A stretch of 64,000 nucleotides of DNA from Rhodeus uyekii (GCA_037043235.1 JAWRVZ010000235.1:784729-848728); one strand, 5' to 3'; positions 1 to 18,427 are shown, counted from the stretch's first letter. Notes: generated by a model from the sequence alone, not told the origin. Numbers and translations: made by a program.

Positions 1-1890
1 TAGAAGAGTATTTAAACGCGGTGCAAACGACTTTGACGATTAATAACTCGGAGCGAGAAATTTGTAAAAAGACGAAACTCGCCACATTTGAAGAGGGTGG
101 ATGGCTCTGTGAGACCATACCAAAAAATGGGGTAAAAGTTGCACCCCTGGGGTGCTAGAGCTCCCAAACTTTCCCCATTGAAATGAATGGGGAAAACCGT
201 CCCATGAAACACCATCTACTATGTGCATAGGGATTTTGAATTGAACATAGCTCTGCAGCACAGCGTCATAGAAACAAGGGGGAGGGCTCATTTTACTCAG
301 GCGACCAATGAGTGTCTCAGGATCACAAGAGAGCTATTAAGCCACGCCCTAGCAACCATTTAGAGCACCTTAGCAACCCATCCCATAGACTTCCAGTCAA
401 ATTGATTGACTCCTATCTCTGGATAGAAAAGTCATAGAAATTTGAGGGTGGGCTCGTTTGACTCGGGGCAGCAAACTGCCAATCACCAACGTCTTGAACA
501 CTTCCTAGCCACGCCCTAGCAACCATTATGGATCACCTTAGCAACCAAATACAAAGTGAGATATCTTCAGTTCTGAATGTCGTGGAGGCATTCTGGTTGG
601 TTTGTATCGTTCATACTCACAAGGAGCCTTTGGAGGAACATCACTGGCTACTGCCAAGCCGCTCCTTAGCAACCAAACAGAGTATCTTAGCAACCATTTA
701 GCCAGTCCTATATCTCTGCATCAGAAAGTCGTAGAGACATGGGAGTTGGGTCAATTTGACAATCAGCCTTTGGAGTAACATGACTGGCAGGTACCAAGCC
801 ACTCCTTAGCAACCAAACAGAGTACCCTAGCAACCGTTTAGCCAGACCCATATCTCTGCTTCTGAGTATCGTAGAGACATGGGGGTTGGCTCTATTGGCT
901 CATGCTAGCAAACAGGACTTCCAACATGCTACATATGCTAGCAGTGAATAGCTACATGCTAATAGTGATTAACTAAGTGATATATTATGCTAATAATGCC
1001 ATATAAACCCCCTAATACCCCCTAATACCTAATACCCACATAGAAATGGCCCAGGACACCCTAGATGAGCCATAACAACCACCTAGCATAACCCTAGTAA
1101 CCAACCAGTTAGCCTAGTGAAACCCTAGCAACAGCCTAGCAACCACTCTGGTTACCCTAGCAACTGCCTAGCAACACCTTAGCAACCACTCTGGTTACCC
1201 TAGCAACCACCTAGCAACCACCCCGGTTACCCTAGCAACTGCCTAGCAACCGCCTAGCAACCACTCCAGTTACCCTAGCAACCACCTAGCAACACCCTGG
1301 CAACCACTCAGTTTACCCTAGCAACCACCTAGCAACACCATAGCAACCACTCTGATTACCCTAGCAACATCCTAGCAACCACTCTGGTTACCCTAGCAAC
1401 CGCCAAGCAACCGCTTAGCGACGACTCCGGTTACCCTAGCAACCACCTAGCAACACCATAGCAACCACTCTGATTACCGTAGCAACCACCTAGCAACACC
1501 ATAGCAACCACTTTGATTACCCTAGCAACAGCCTAGCAACCACTCTGGTTACCCTAGCAACCGCCTAGCAACCGCCTAGCGACGACTCCGGTTACCCTAG
1601 CAACCACCTAGCAACACCATAGGAACCACTCTGATTACCCTAGCAACAGCCTAGCAACCACTTTGGTTACCCTAGCAACCGCCTAGCAACGACTCCGGTT
1701 ACCCTAGCAACCACCTAGCAACACCCTAGCAACCATCCTGGTTACCCTAGCAACCACTTAACAACACCTTAGCAACCATCCCAGTTACTCTAGCAAACAC
1801 CTAGCAACGACCCTGGTTACCCTAGCAACTGCCTAGCAACATCATGGTTACCCTAGCTACTGCCTCACCTGGCCCGGGGCGGATTTTGCC
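1..1890 (+). mobile_element. Helitron-like repeat, 5' truncated by window edge (copy X0)
   Basis: The first 300 bases closely match the bodies of the repeats at 39990-40320 and 60950-61280 (shared blocks around GACGATTAA, AACTCGCCACATTTGAAGAG and GGGGTGCTAGAGCT). They are followed by the same TAGCAAC-rich tail. This copy is clearly more diverged than those two. Its sequence changes abruptly to unrelated AT-rich DNA after about 1890. It lies upstream of the first visible Jagged exon, so it is probably intronic. The open frames here are by-products of the repeat and not genes. The Helitron assignment comes from the end structures of the sister copies; neither terminus is visible in this one. 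Confidence 0.55.
1075..1860 (+). repeat. TAGCAAC minisatellite
   Basis: Degenerate tandem array built from alternating blocks such as CTAGCAACCACCTAGCAACA and CTCTGGTTACCCTAGCAAC, giving higher-order units of roughly 40-45 bp. Looser spaced copies begin near 340. The same array type recurs at 27370-27780, 41030-41310 and 61990-62250, each time inside the same larger repeat. It is therefore a component of that element and did not arise here on its own. Confidence 0.85.
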
Positions 1891-7913
<6,023 letters not shown>

Positions 7914-10210
7914 CAGTCGTTGACGGGATGGCGAATGAATCCGAAAGCTTATTGTTGACTGTGACAGCGAGTCCGGACAGACCACAGTGGACCACAGGCG
8001 GGTCAGTTCTCTGTCTGTATGCAAAACCTGAACGAGAGTGCAGTTGGCCAAAATCTGCTCACAAAAACATGTCCTGGTCACAATTTACCCTAGAATTCAT
8101 AGATGTTATGACATTATTTGAATGACAATTAAGCACATTTGTCTCCCAAATTCTCATTACTGTAATCTCTTTATTTTTTTGGTAATTCCTTTTTTTTAAA
8201 AGTTGTACTGCAGTAAAAATACAGTAATACCTCGGTTTACGAGTGACTTCGTATACGAGCAAATCTGTGTACGAGCATTGTATCGGAGTGCGAGAAAATG
8301 TTTCCCTCGCCCACGTTTTTGTTGTTTTTGTGGAAAAGTCGTAATGCTCAGCGTTTTCGTGCGCATTTTTACTGGAAATATCCTAACGACAGCCTCTCAC
8401 AAAGCCTATCAGCCCTTCACTCGTTCATTCTCTCAGCTTCACTCGGTTTGGTTGCATCATTCACCACAGTGATACTTTTATAAGTGATTTTTAGTGCATT
8501 CTTATGGGGAAAATTGTTTTGGTGTACGAGAGTTTTGAGTTACGAGCTCTTGGAACGAATTAAACTCCTAAACCGAGGTATTACTGTATTGTAATACAGA
8601 TTTTTTTATGCAGATCTGCAGGATAACAATTGGAAACATTTCACGTACAGATGTGATCCCCGTTCACACAGATTTTCCAAAACCACTTAAAAATGCAGTT
8701 TTGTTCATGCCAGGCCAGTAGATGGCGATAGAAACACTAATCGTCTATAGACCGAACCCACACACGCGCATGACGTCACCTTTTTCACAAATTCCTATTT
8801 TTGTAGTTTACACACAGACAATAATATCATTTTCAAAGGTTTGTGTTTTTAGGATCCCAAAATTTTCAATTTTCAAATTTTCCCCTAATAAATTCTACCA
8901 TAAAAATAATATACTGTTAATTTGTTTTTTCAAACATTACATTACAGTAATGAAGATTATGCTTGAATCATACAGATTTGTGCATTTCGCAAATGAGAAT
9001 TACAGGGTAATGTGCTTAAACTTTATAGTGTTGTAAAAAATCTAGTTTCTTTTTACTTTCTTATGACTTTGGGATGAAATTAGCCATGGAAATGTTCCCG
9101 AGGGTTTCGTGAGTATCACCCAATTGAATGGCACATGCAGACTGTATTCAATTTTAGAACATAATGCGCCAGAAATAGCTTGTGAATCATTTCCAAAAAT
9201 CAATGATTACTGGGGCATCATGTGCTTGAAGATTGTATTTAACACCCATTTATTGGGTTCTTGACTGGATTTGATTTTCTCGCTCTCTCCAGCAGGTCAT
9301 TTTTATTTATTCTGCTCTTCGTGTTTTCTTCTTTTTTTACATGTGTACAGTCATGCATAGAAGTTACTGTCGATATGAAGAAACTCACTGTCAATTTAGA
9401 TGTTGTATAGATGACTTTGTACATATTTTCTAATTAATCATTGTGTATATTTGATTTATTAACTTAATAATCGAGAGCCTATCAGTTGTTTTTATTTATA
9501 TACATTGTTTAGGTTTGATAATGTGACCACTTGTGTCCGATTTTGGATGGAAAATATTGTCTCTTGTTTCTGAAATGCCAAAATAATAGTTTATTTTTGA
9601 AGAGTAGCTTGTTTATTTGTGTCTAAATTCAGAATACAGTGTGCAATGTCTGTTAAGAAAGCATCCATGGCTTGTGTTTGTAATCTCATGAGACGTAGGC
9701 TAGATGGGTTTTCCATCTAGTGTAAATGCAGATACACTTTTTTTAGATGTTATGACTTTAAAACCATTCCTGAATTTATTTTTTTAATTTTTTTTAACTG
9801 TGTTAAATGAATTTGGTAGCCCAGGATATCAAACAACGCTAGTCTAGAGTTTTCTGTTAAACCATAGTATTCAAATAAACTTGAACCAAAATGTTTAAAG
9901 GGAACCAGCAGTATTAGAAGTGCAATGAAATATGAAGTAAAACAGAACTGAATGTGCCAAGCGAGACGAACAAAAAAAATCTAAATTTGTATGAATTGTA
10001 CATTACAATAGGACTTGCAATCTGTGTCACTACTGCCATGTTGTCTAGAGTTTGTTGAATTCTTTTAACTGTTTATTTCTTGTGTATGAAATTCTTTCTG
10101 TGAAAAAGCAGAGCCATGAAAACAAATCATCCTGGGGTTTGTCAATTTCGATTTGCATTCAGTTGTTGGCATCTGGATCCCTTAAATCAAATAAAATTCA
10201 CTTGAATGTT
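7914..10210 (+). other. jag1: Jagged-1 3' UTR (inferred)
   Basis: No further gene follows the Jagged stop codon for several kilobases. Candidate polyadenylation signals AATAAA occur at 9874-9879 and 10190-10195, so the UTR could be about 2-2.3 kb, similar to the long 3' UTRs of vertebrate JAG1. The transcript end was inferred only from these signals. A 365-bp transposon lies inside it at 8222-8586. Confidence 0.45.
8222..8586. mobile_element. pogo-like MITE C in the Jagged 3' UTR
   Basis: Inverted termini CAGTAATACCTCGGTTTACG / CGTAAACCGAGG-type with flanking TA (8220-8221, 8587-8588). The interior has repeated TACGAG motifs and no transposase. The termini are related to, but distinct from, elements A and B in the introns of the same gene. 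Confidence 0.8.
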
Positions 10211-10348
10211 TTGAACTGTGGAATTTGTTTTGCTTTTTTGTGTTGAAACAATCAGAGTTTTGGTTTGTCAAAAACCTTATATTTATCAAACAAACTCTAT
10301 GGTGTAAATACTGATCCTAAACTCTATTTACACCATAAACATGTAGCT

Positions 10349-10502
10349 TTCCTGTTGCTCAAACAGTAGAGAGTGCCGCTTGCAATGCCAAGGTCATGGG
10401 TTCTATTCTCAGGGAAAGCAAGAACTGATTAGAATGTCAATGTGTTTCTTGAATGCAATGCAAGTCGCTTTGGATTAAAGCATCTGCCAAATGCATAATA
10501 AA
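10349..10502 (+). mobile_element. tRNA-derived SINE (copy 1)
   Basis: The plus strand has a tRNA-like head: an A-box-like TTGCTCAAACAGTAGAG and a B-box-like GGTTCTATTCTC 40 bases further on. A body then follows, ending in CGCTTTGGATTAAAGCATCT. The reverse complement of this body recurs at 13616, 18428, 28990, 42904 and 63861. The B box is degenerate, so this is not a functional tRNA gene. Confidence 0.7.
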
Positions 10503-10548
10503 ACACATTTTATACTGTATCTGAGTTCAAGGCAAGATCAATGCTCAA

Positions 10549-11400
10549 CTGGGTGGTTGCCCTGCACGCTTAATAAATAAATTCCAGATGGTCCAAAATG
10601 CAGCAGCTCGAGTTCTTCCTAGAACCAGGAAGTATGAGCATAGAACCAGGTTAATATCTACACTGCATTGGCTTCCTATCAAACACCGAACACATTTTAA
10701 TGTCTTGCTAATGACTTACAAAGCATTAAATGGTTTAGCTCCACAGTACTTGAGCGATCTCTTAACACATTATAGTCCTTCACGTCTATTGCGATCCCAA
10801 AATACTGACCAGCTTATAATATCAAAGTCAACTGCTGGTGGTTGAACTTTTTCCTATTTAGCTCCTAAACTCTGGAACAGTCTTCCTAATACAGTTCGGG
10901 AAGCAGACACACTCTGTCAGTTTAAATCTAGACTAAAAACACATCTCTTCAACCTGGCATACAATAACACATTATACATACATTTTTAATCCAAATCATG
11001 TAAAATGATTGTTAGGCTGCATAATTTAGGTCAGCCGGAACCGGGAACATTCCCATAACACCTGATGTACTCGATACATCAGAAGAAGAATGGCATCTAC
11101 GCTGATATTATTCTCTGTTTATTCCGAGGTTATCATGGTCAGCCGGATCCAGATCCAGATCAGATGAAGGACCTGCACCTGTACACGAGCCCAACACAGC
11201 CCTGAAGTGTCTGCAGAGACCGTGACTCTACTAGACCCTCCCCTGTGAAGATCATGAACCCATCTCCAAACAAACTGAACTGGATTTAATATTTTGACCT
11301 GAATTGTTGTCAGTATAATAATCATGCTTTTAGAGCTGCTGTTCAGCCAAAACAAACTTGATTAATTATTGATGAAAACAATAAAAAAAATCAAATTGAT
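10549..11400 (+). mobile_element. L2-clade LINE 3' fragment (copy C)
   Basis: Encodes the C-terminal end of an L2-type ORF2: MVQNAAARVLPRTRKYEHR, LHWLPIKHRTHFNVL, TYKALNGLAPQYLSDLL, and after a stop, LAPKLWNSLPN and KTHLFNL. The 3' UTR (GGAACCGGGAACATTCCCAT, GATGTACTCGATACATCAGA) matches the ends of the L2 copies at 31811 and 49575. It is 5' truncated, as is usual for LINEs, and carries a premature stop after STAGG. Confidence 0.85.
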
Positions 11401-13207
11401 TAATCACTAGCATAACGGCTGTGTATTTTTTTATATATATATATACACATACACACACACAGATATTTATAAACTTTGATATTAGATGCAATCAATTGTG
11501 ATTAATCGATTTAACAGGACTATATGTATTTGAACTGCATACTGACAAATGCCATCTTATGTAGCAAATCTCCTATCTAGTTCTCAGAAATCTTTCCTTA
11601 TTTATGCACGATTGAATGTACCCTAGGGTCTGGATTGCAGGTCTGACGTGGTTGACACAGCCGTAACCGTCCCAACAGGATCCACATTGTGTGTGGCTAG
11701 ACGTTCAGCTGAGTGCAGCGGGTGGGCGACCATGTGAGACAGGTTATGAAAGCCTCTCTCTGCTGTTGTGGGAAAGCTGAAGATGCACACCAAAATAGAC
11801 GGCATGAGACGTGTTTGCCTAACGTGTTTGCAAAGGCATTGCACAAAGAGAGTCTTCTTCTAGATCTCCGCCTCCAGTCCGCTTTTCTTTGAAAACCGCG
11901 CAGTGACCCTTTCTCAACAGGCCTGATTCACTGAAGCGTCGAACACATGCAAAAATGTTTTTCTGGAGCTAAATTAACTTACATGCACCAATCATTAATC
12001 ATGTCACTGAAATGACAACAATTTGGACATTTGAGCCATTTCAAAATATATGCATTTTATTGCAAGGTATTTATTTTAAAGAAAGATGTTGCATAAAGTA
12101 GAAACACAAGTTAGTTGTAGGTTTTGAACAGCCATGTCAACATTTACTAAATTCTGCCTAAATCTAAAACTAAATAATGTACTCCTACAAGTTGACTAAA
12201 GTAACTTTTAGCACACATGCAGATGTGCAGCACAACCAAGATACCAAGAGCAGCGCAAATTAGTGCATTTCTGAGGCAGTAAATAATGCATAAATTGACT
12301 AGCACAAACCTTAGTAAATCATCTCGTGATTCATTTAAATACTCTCCTCCCATAAATTTTGCATCTGAAAGGGAAACTCCTACAAATGCAAATGCAATAA
12401 GATCAGACGCAAAAATAACCCTGTCCGCGCCTGTTCAGCGCTCGTTTTTCGCCAAAAGAGGGTTAAACATGAAAGTCAAACACTGAAAAGTACAAATATA
12501 GACAACGTAGTAGGTGCAATTAATACAATCTGAAATATAATGCAAACCAAATATACTGATGATTCATCTTACACTATAAAACACATTGAATGCAATGATG
12601 TTCATTCATTTTTAAGTGTAGAATAATCCAAATGCTTTCCGGGGCCACTGTATCATTTTTCATTTTAACAGATGTATAGCAAGCAGAACAAACGCCTTCT
12701 GTGAAAGTCCTACAGTTGCCTGAAGACATATACAAATCCATAAACACATTCAAACTATTAATCTAACTGACCCTTAATTTCCTGGTCATCAGAACAGAAA
12801 ATATGACCATTTCGCCGACTTCAAAGCCTGAGAAATGAGTCAGGCTGAAGGAAAGTCTCTCTGAAACTTGACTTGGCCGCCGTCTCCAACACTAATGGCT
12901 CCATCACGTTAACAAATTTGTCACGGTAAGTGGACTCAGTGTCCGTTTCGGAACAGCACCACGGCACGTTCAACTGCCAGGGCTGAGGTGATGTAACATG
13001 AGCTTCCAAAAGGAGTTTTATCCTCATTTGTTCTCTAAAGGCTTATTAGAAACTGATCTGTATGTGTGTGTGTTTGTACTGTGAGGAGAGTGATTCCAGA
13101 GCAGAAGGTTGGACAGTACAAAGCATTTAATGCTAAGAGACACTTGCACTCTAATTTAGCCACAAAACCATTCCAAAACCTAATGAAAGTAGCGTTTTAA
13201 AATAACA
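11401..13207. other. Intergenic, no gene recognised
   Basis: AT-rich sequence with a short TA/CA microsatellite near 11430-11465. The open frames are short, have no recognisable motif, and do not continue across splice sites. I can support no gene or regulatory element here. Confidence 0.5.
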
Positions 13208-13396
13208 TCCCAGCAAACAGGGAATGTTTTCAGAACTTTGGCTAACGTTCTGGCAAGGTTCTCTCAAAGTTAATAAACATTCTTCCAGTAACATTAACAG
13301 GACATTCAAAGTTATCTGGCCTTTAATAGTGTTCTTAACTCTTTCCCTGACATTGATAGAATTGTCTGAGTTTTCACTGTTATGTGGTGTGTGTGT

Positions 13397-13519
13397 GGGG
13401 GGGGGGGGGGGGGAGGCTCTCGATTATCTTCTGAAAGAGCAGAGAATCTCTGCATCAAAACAGGTAAAAAAAAAAAAAAGGAGCAGAAACAAGTGATAGT
13501 TGGGGGGGGGGGGGGGGGG
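13397..13519 (+). repeat. Paired poly-G tracts (17 and 18 G)
   Basis: Uninterrupted runs of G at 13397-13413 and 13502-13519, with a poly-A run (around 13465-13480) between them. These could form G-quadruplexes or be assembly-length-unstable homopolymers. Confidence 0.95.
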
Positions 13520-13615
13520 AGCTAAAATCTTGCTTTTTTAATGAAACTTACCAACATTCAAGTGTTGATGAAAAAGAACGCATGAAGCTAGAACAAAATG
13601 TTTTGTTTACATTTC

Positions 13616-13746
13616 TGCATTTGTCAGATTCTTTTATCCAAAAGCGACTTGCATTGCATTCAAGAAACACATTGACATTCTAATCAGTGCTTGCTTTCCC
13701 TGAGAATTGTCCCATGACCTTGGTGTTGCAAGCAACACACTCTAGT
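13616..13746 (-). mobile_element. tRNA-derived SINE (copy 2)
   Basis: Plus-strand CTTTTATCCAAAAGCGACTT, then ACACATTGACATTCTAATCA, then CATGACCTTGGTGTTGCAAG: the reverse-complement arrangement of the copy at 10349. Nested inside the long inverted-repeat element. Confidence 0.7.
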
Positions 13747-14060
13747 TTATGAAAGTTTATTTACACACTCTACGAAAGCTGTTTATAAGTTTAGATATTC
13801 ATACAACAAAGTATTCTGGGGGTCATGAAAGTTTTGTGAAAACGATAAAAATCTCTGGCAGTGCCTGGTAACTTAAAAAAAATGCGAGGAAAGAGTTGTG
13901 TGACACACAAAGACATTATTTATACATTTTAGCTCAATGTTTGACTAATGTTTTTTAAATGTTACTGCTTGTTTTAGAAAGGTCAAATGTAACATTCCCA
14001 TAGTGTATGCAAAATTATCAAATGTAATTTTCCCTTAACGATAAATATATATGATATATA

Positions 14061-15460
14061 CAGACGTGGACAAAATTGTTGGTACCCTTCGATCAATGAA
14101 AGAAAAACTCACAATGGTCAGAGAAAAAAAACTTTAATCTGACAAAAGTAATAATAAATACAAAATCTATGAATGTTAACCAATGAAAGTGAGACATTTC
14201 TTTTCAAATATGCTTCAACGGAATTATTTAAAAAAATAAACTCATGGAACAGGCCTGGACAAAATTGATGGTACCCCTAGAAAAGACTGCAAATAATGTG
14301 ACCAAATGGACATGTTAATTCAAGGTGTGTGCACTAATTAGCATCACAGGTATGTACAATCTTGTAATCAGTCAGTGGGCCTATTCATAGGGCTCCAGGT
14401 AGTCACAGTGTTGTCTGGTGACATGGTGTGTACCCCACTCAACATGGACCAGAGGAAGCGAAGGAAAGAGTTGTCGCAGGAGATTAGAAAGAAAATTATA
14501 GTCAAGCATGATAAAGGCAAAGGCTATAAGACCATCTCCAAGCAGCTTGATGTTCCTGTGACTACAGTTGCACATATTATTCAGAAATTTAAGATCCATG
14601 GGACTGTAGCCAACCTCCCTGGACGTGGCCGCAGGAGGAAAATTGATGACAAATCCAAGAGACGGATAATCCGAATGGTAACAAAAGAACCCAGAAAGAC
14701 TTCTAAAGAGATCCAAGGTGAACTCCATGCTCAAGGAACATCAGTGTCAGATCGCACCATCCGTCGTTGTTTGAGTCAAAGTGGGCTACATGGGAGACGA
14801 CCAAGGAGGACACCACTGTTGAAAACAAATCATAAAAAATCTAGACTGGAATATGCCAAACTACATGTTGACATGGGATTCTAGAGAGAAATGTGCTGAC
14901 CAGTGTCAGAAAGCTTGGTCTCAGTCGCAGGTCATGGGTCTTGCAACAGGACAATGACCCAAAACACAGCTAAAAACACCCAAGAATGGTTAAGAGGAAA
15001 GCATTGGACTATTCCAAAGTGGCCTTCTATGAGCCCTGACCTCAATCCTATGGAGCATCTTTGGAAGGAGTTGAAACATGCCGTCTGGAAAAGACACCCT
15101 TCAAACCGGAAACAACTGGAGCAGTTTGCTCATGAGGAGTGGGCCAAAATACCTGCTGAGAGGTGCAGAAGTCTCATTGACAGTTACAGGAATCGTCTGA
15201 TTGCAGTGATTGCCTCAAAAGGTTGTGCAACAAAATATTAAGTTAGGGGTACCAACAATTTTGTCCTGGCCTGTTCCATGAGTTTATTTTTTTTAATAAT
15301 TCCCTTGAAGCATGGTTGGAAAGCAATGTCTGACTTTCATTGGTTAATATTCATAGAATTTTTATTTATTATTACTTTTGTCAGAATAAAGTTTTTTCTG
15401 TGACCATTGTGAGTTTTTCTTTCATTGATCGAAGGGTACCAACAATTTTGTCCACGTCTG
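14061..15460 (+). mobile_element. Tc1/mariner transposon with IR/DR ends, internally deleted
   Basis: Termini CAGACGTGGACAAAATTGTT and the reverse complement at 15441-15460, flanked by TA on both sides. Each end also has an inner related repeat (CCTGGACAAAATTGATGGTA near 14253; GGTACCAACAATTTTGTCCT near 15247). This is the IR/DR arrangement known from Sleeping Beauty-type fish Tc1 elements. At 1400 bp it is shorter than the usual ~1.6 kb because part of the transposase has been lost. It inserted into the inverted-repeat element spanning 13208-15612. Confidence 0.92.
14444..15241 (+). pseudogene. Tc1-type transposase, broken
   Basis: Would cut and paste its own element with a DDE catalytic centre. 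The first part (ATG at 14444) encodes the paired-like DNA-binding half: LSQEIRKKIIVKHDKGKGYK, GRGRRRKIDDKSKRRI and SDRTIRRCLSQSGLHGRRPR. The frame stops at 14884 after LHVDMGF. The sequence then jumps to the region before QQDNDPKH, so the segment with the first catalytic Asp (the WSDE region) is missing. Just after QQDNDPKH (about 14948-14970) a 2-base shift moves the frame to AKNTQEWLRGKHWTIPKWPS, then SPDLNPMEHLWKELK, which holds the third acidic residue. The deletion and frameshift make it inactive, but the termini could still be mobilised in trans. Confidence 0.9.
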
Positions 15461-15612
15461 TATATGATATGTGAGAACGTTATTAAATACTAGAAACCTC
15501 TGAATGAACATGAATCAATGTTACTGGAAAAACATTTGTTCATAACTTTGAAAGAACCTTTTCGGAACATTAGCCAAAGTTTCGAGAATTACCAATGTTA
15601 GTTGGGTATGCA

Positions 15613-16009
15613 GCATAATAATGTCTCGTTTTGATCAAATTGTAAGGCCTCCATGGAGAAAGAAAACCCATGATGCATTGCAATGTGGTAGGTGAAAATA
15701 TCCATTCAAGATGGGGGAGAAAGCAACAGTCAATAGTAAAGACCTCACACCTAAAGCATCAATACTATGGTATTCCTGCTTCCTGCTCTGTACAGTGCAG
15801 ACGTGTTTCTCTCTGGTCCCGCTCTGCTCTGACGCTTTGGTATTTTGTCTTTTTTTGTCTGACCCGCTGCTTGCTGGACTCCTGAAAATACTGAAATGGA
15901 ATTGATTAACTGGTCAATCAGCGCGATCGATAGGATTTTCTCACAAAGGAAGGGTACCCTGCCTTTGCTGCAGGGTACATGATGGACACATGGAAAACCT
16001 GGCAAGTCC
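15613..16009. other. Intergenic, no gene recognised
   Basis: Short overlapping open frames on both strands with no domain signal. Nothing that I can support. Confidence 0.4.
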
Positions 16010-16675
16010 TGTGCCTGAAGGCTCTGTCCGTGGAGGATGCGGAAGATTTATATATATGATTGGATTATTGATGGCGGGGTTCCTATTCTTTGGGATTGCC
16101 CTGACCTATCGGAAGATTGGTAAGCAAATTCACCCAGCCGCTGTCTGTGGAAATTAAGGAATGCTTCGGAGTTGTGTGTGACTGTTTGAAGGAATTAGAT
16201 CAGAGAGTGATAGATTGAGGAACTGAACCGTAACAACGCAGTCCGGACTGCGGATACGCAGGGAAGAGTGGGCTCCATCGGGGGTCAGATCGGTGAACTT
16301 TTACGGTCTGTAACCGGTCTGGCCATGAGGCTGGACGTAATGTCTAGGGGAACTGCACGGACCGAACACGAGTGCTGAGGACCAGAACTGATTATGATCC
16401 GGACAAATTACCGTCTGCCTGTCCTTATCTATCTCCTCTCCCACTCCATAAAAAAAATCCAATCACGTGACCACGTACTGTACTGTGTTATGTTGTGTTT
16501 GCCATGTAAGGCTTGCTAAACTGCATTCTTTTATGGAGAGTGTGTGGCGGCACCTGAAATAGCTGCGGCTCGGAGGCTTACTCCAAACTTCATTTCGTTA
16601 CAGTACATTTACTCATGTACTGTACTTGTACATGTGTAATGACAATAAACTTGAATCTAATCTAATGTGTGCTGT
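16010..16675 (+). mobile_element. Probable retroelement 3' region
   Basis: GC-richer than its surroundings. It ends ATTTCGTTACAGTACATTTA ... GACAATAAACTTGAATCTAA TCTAAT. An AATAAA followed by a short tandem ATCTA-type tail is typical of fish non-LTR retroelement ends. No intact reading frame remains. The family is not identified and the 5' limit is approximate. Confidence 0.4.
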
Positions 16676-17415
16676 TGTTAGCTTAGCAAAATGCTAACAA
16701 ACCATTTTGAATTCAGCTGCGAGTTAAGTTTCCTGAATGGTTCATGTGTTCAAGTTCTCTGCTTGTATGAACTGTTGCTCACCATTCAATAGTCACTTAT
16801 GAATTGCCATTTCAGTAAGGATGCTGCCTTATAAGTATTCAGCAGACATAGGCAGTGCGCTACAGGTTTTGAAACAGAACCAGTGCATCCATTTCAGAAG
16901 CCATACACACTTTGTCCTAAACACTGACCAGCACAGGTTTCTCGCTGACACAGCGACTCAGTATACGCCATTCTTGCGGAAACACTTTCCCAGAGCAGCC
17001 ACACCCTGAGCAGAGTCAATAATTAGGTCCAATAATTATCATGACTCAGCCTGTGAATGTGTGTGTGTGTGTGAGACACTGAAACATAGAAGCAAGACTG
17101 TGTGGGAACTTCTGCATCCTCAGATGATGTCAGTTTTCCTTTAGGCTGAAGAATGTGCAAAATAAAATGAGGTTAGGAAAAAGACAGCGATCATGGCGGT
17201 TATTTACAGGCTAGTGCAACAGGAAATCATATTTACTTTCTTAATGCATGTTACTGTTTTTATTGTGCATCAGTGCATGTGATCCCAAATTGCATGTGCA
17301 AGTGATCCTCCTATTATGCCCTTTTCACAAAGTCATGATTTAGTTTTTGGGGTGCACTGGCACATGCTCTTCAGTCACTTGCAGCCCGCCTGTGCACATT
17401 GCGCATGTGCGCAAG
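16676..17415. other. Intergenic, no gene recognised
   Basis: Mixed sequence with a short GT run near 17058. No coding or structural signal that I can support. Confidence 0.4.
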
Positions 17416-17640
17416 TCGTTATGTCAAGAAAGTTTCTCATTATTTCGAGATACTAAGTCATTATTTCACAAAAGATTCTCGTTATTTTGAGATACTAAGT
17501 CATTATTTAGAGAAATTCTCGTTATTTCGACATACTAAGTCATTATTTAGAGAAATTCTCGTTATTTCGAGATAAGTCATTATTTAGAGAAATTCTCGTT
17601 ATTTCGAGATAAGTCATTATTTCGACTTAAATAATCTTTT
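17416..17640 (+). repeat. AT-rich tandem repeat, ~38-43 bp unit
   Basis: About five copies built from TTCTCGTTATTTCGAGATA and AAGTCATTATTTAGAGAAA. The unit shortens from about 43 to 38 bases along the array (ACT lost after GAGAT). Parts of each unit are partly self-complementary (AGAAATTCTCG, TTATTTCGAGATAA). Confidence 0.85.
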
Positions 17641-18427
17641 TTTTTCCTCAACTGTGGCGGAAATGGGCTTCCATACTTGCATGCTTGATTGCTCATATAT
17701 TTTGAATTGTTACAGCACCTCTCTCCCCTATTTGGCTCAACGCATTGTTAGTTCCTGTATTTCCTTTAATCACTGTGAAACACGAGAGTCTTTAAGAGAG
17801 GCCATAAAAATAACATACAGCCTCACAACCGAGGGAGAATTTGGCCTTTATCAAGAATGTTCCTGTGTCATGGTTTTTAAGGTCTCTTTTATCTGACCTG
17901 AAAACAAAAGCTGGATTTCTTTGGTTTCGGAGGCAGGAAGTGTGTGATCAAACAGAGACGGCCGGTGTAAGACAGTCTGGATTTCAGGGCTTCACCGTTA
18001 GCGATTAGCTTATCTGCAAGGCGTAACTGCTGTGTTATTCTTCAGCGTGATAACAGCCTGATTTGATTCTCTGATGTTGTAGATATTTTCCACAGCATCA
18101 AATCCTTGACATAAAGCTACACAGGACTACTTAGACACTTCACAAGTGGTTAGTTGGTAAAGATGTGATTGTGCGAGTTCTGTTTTGGAGTAGACTCTAC
18201 ATTCGGTGCATAATGAACATCACAGCAAAAGAAATACTTCACCAAAAGTCAGATAGGTCTTTAACAGAAACATATATTTATGTTTAGGGTTAGTTTTAGG
18301 AAATAACATTCAATACAGACTATTTTTAAAGGGTTTTAAAGTTTTTTTTTTGCTAAACGCAAGCTAAAACATCAAGAGAACGTTCCATTTTAGAATTTTG
18401 CAAACAATATGGGAATATTTATATTTA
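17641..18427. other. Intergenic, no gene recognised
   Basis: An 80-codon frame at 17654-17896 has no recognisable motif or splice context and is probably chance. Nothing else is visible. Confidence 0.4.

Larger units (their letters stand above)
13208..15612. mobile_element. Element with ~90-bp inverted ends, interrupted by a Tc1 copy
   Basis: The left end (AGAACTTTGGCTAACGTTCT, CTCAAAGTTAATAAACATTC, TTCCAGTAACATTAAC) is an imperfect inverted copy of the right end at 15515-15612 (CCAGTAACATTGATTCATG, TTCAAAGTTATGAAC and AACTTTGGCTAATGTTC when reverse complemented). Between them lie two G-tracts, a SINE and a complete-length Tc1-like element. The ACGTTC-rich termini resemble abundant fish MITEs. 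The superfamily is unresolved and I saw no clear target duplication. Confidence 0.5.

Noticed and set aside
1075..1860. Regular TAGCAAC repeats resembling a CRISPR array
   Set aside because: Repeats are degenerate, lack uniform unique spacers, sit in a vertebrate genome and occur inside a dispersed element.
10349..10502. Possible tRNA gene
   Set aside because: A- and B-box-like segments are present but the cloverleaf is not, and the sequence continues into a dispersed SINE body.
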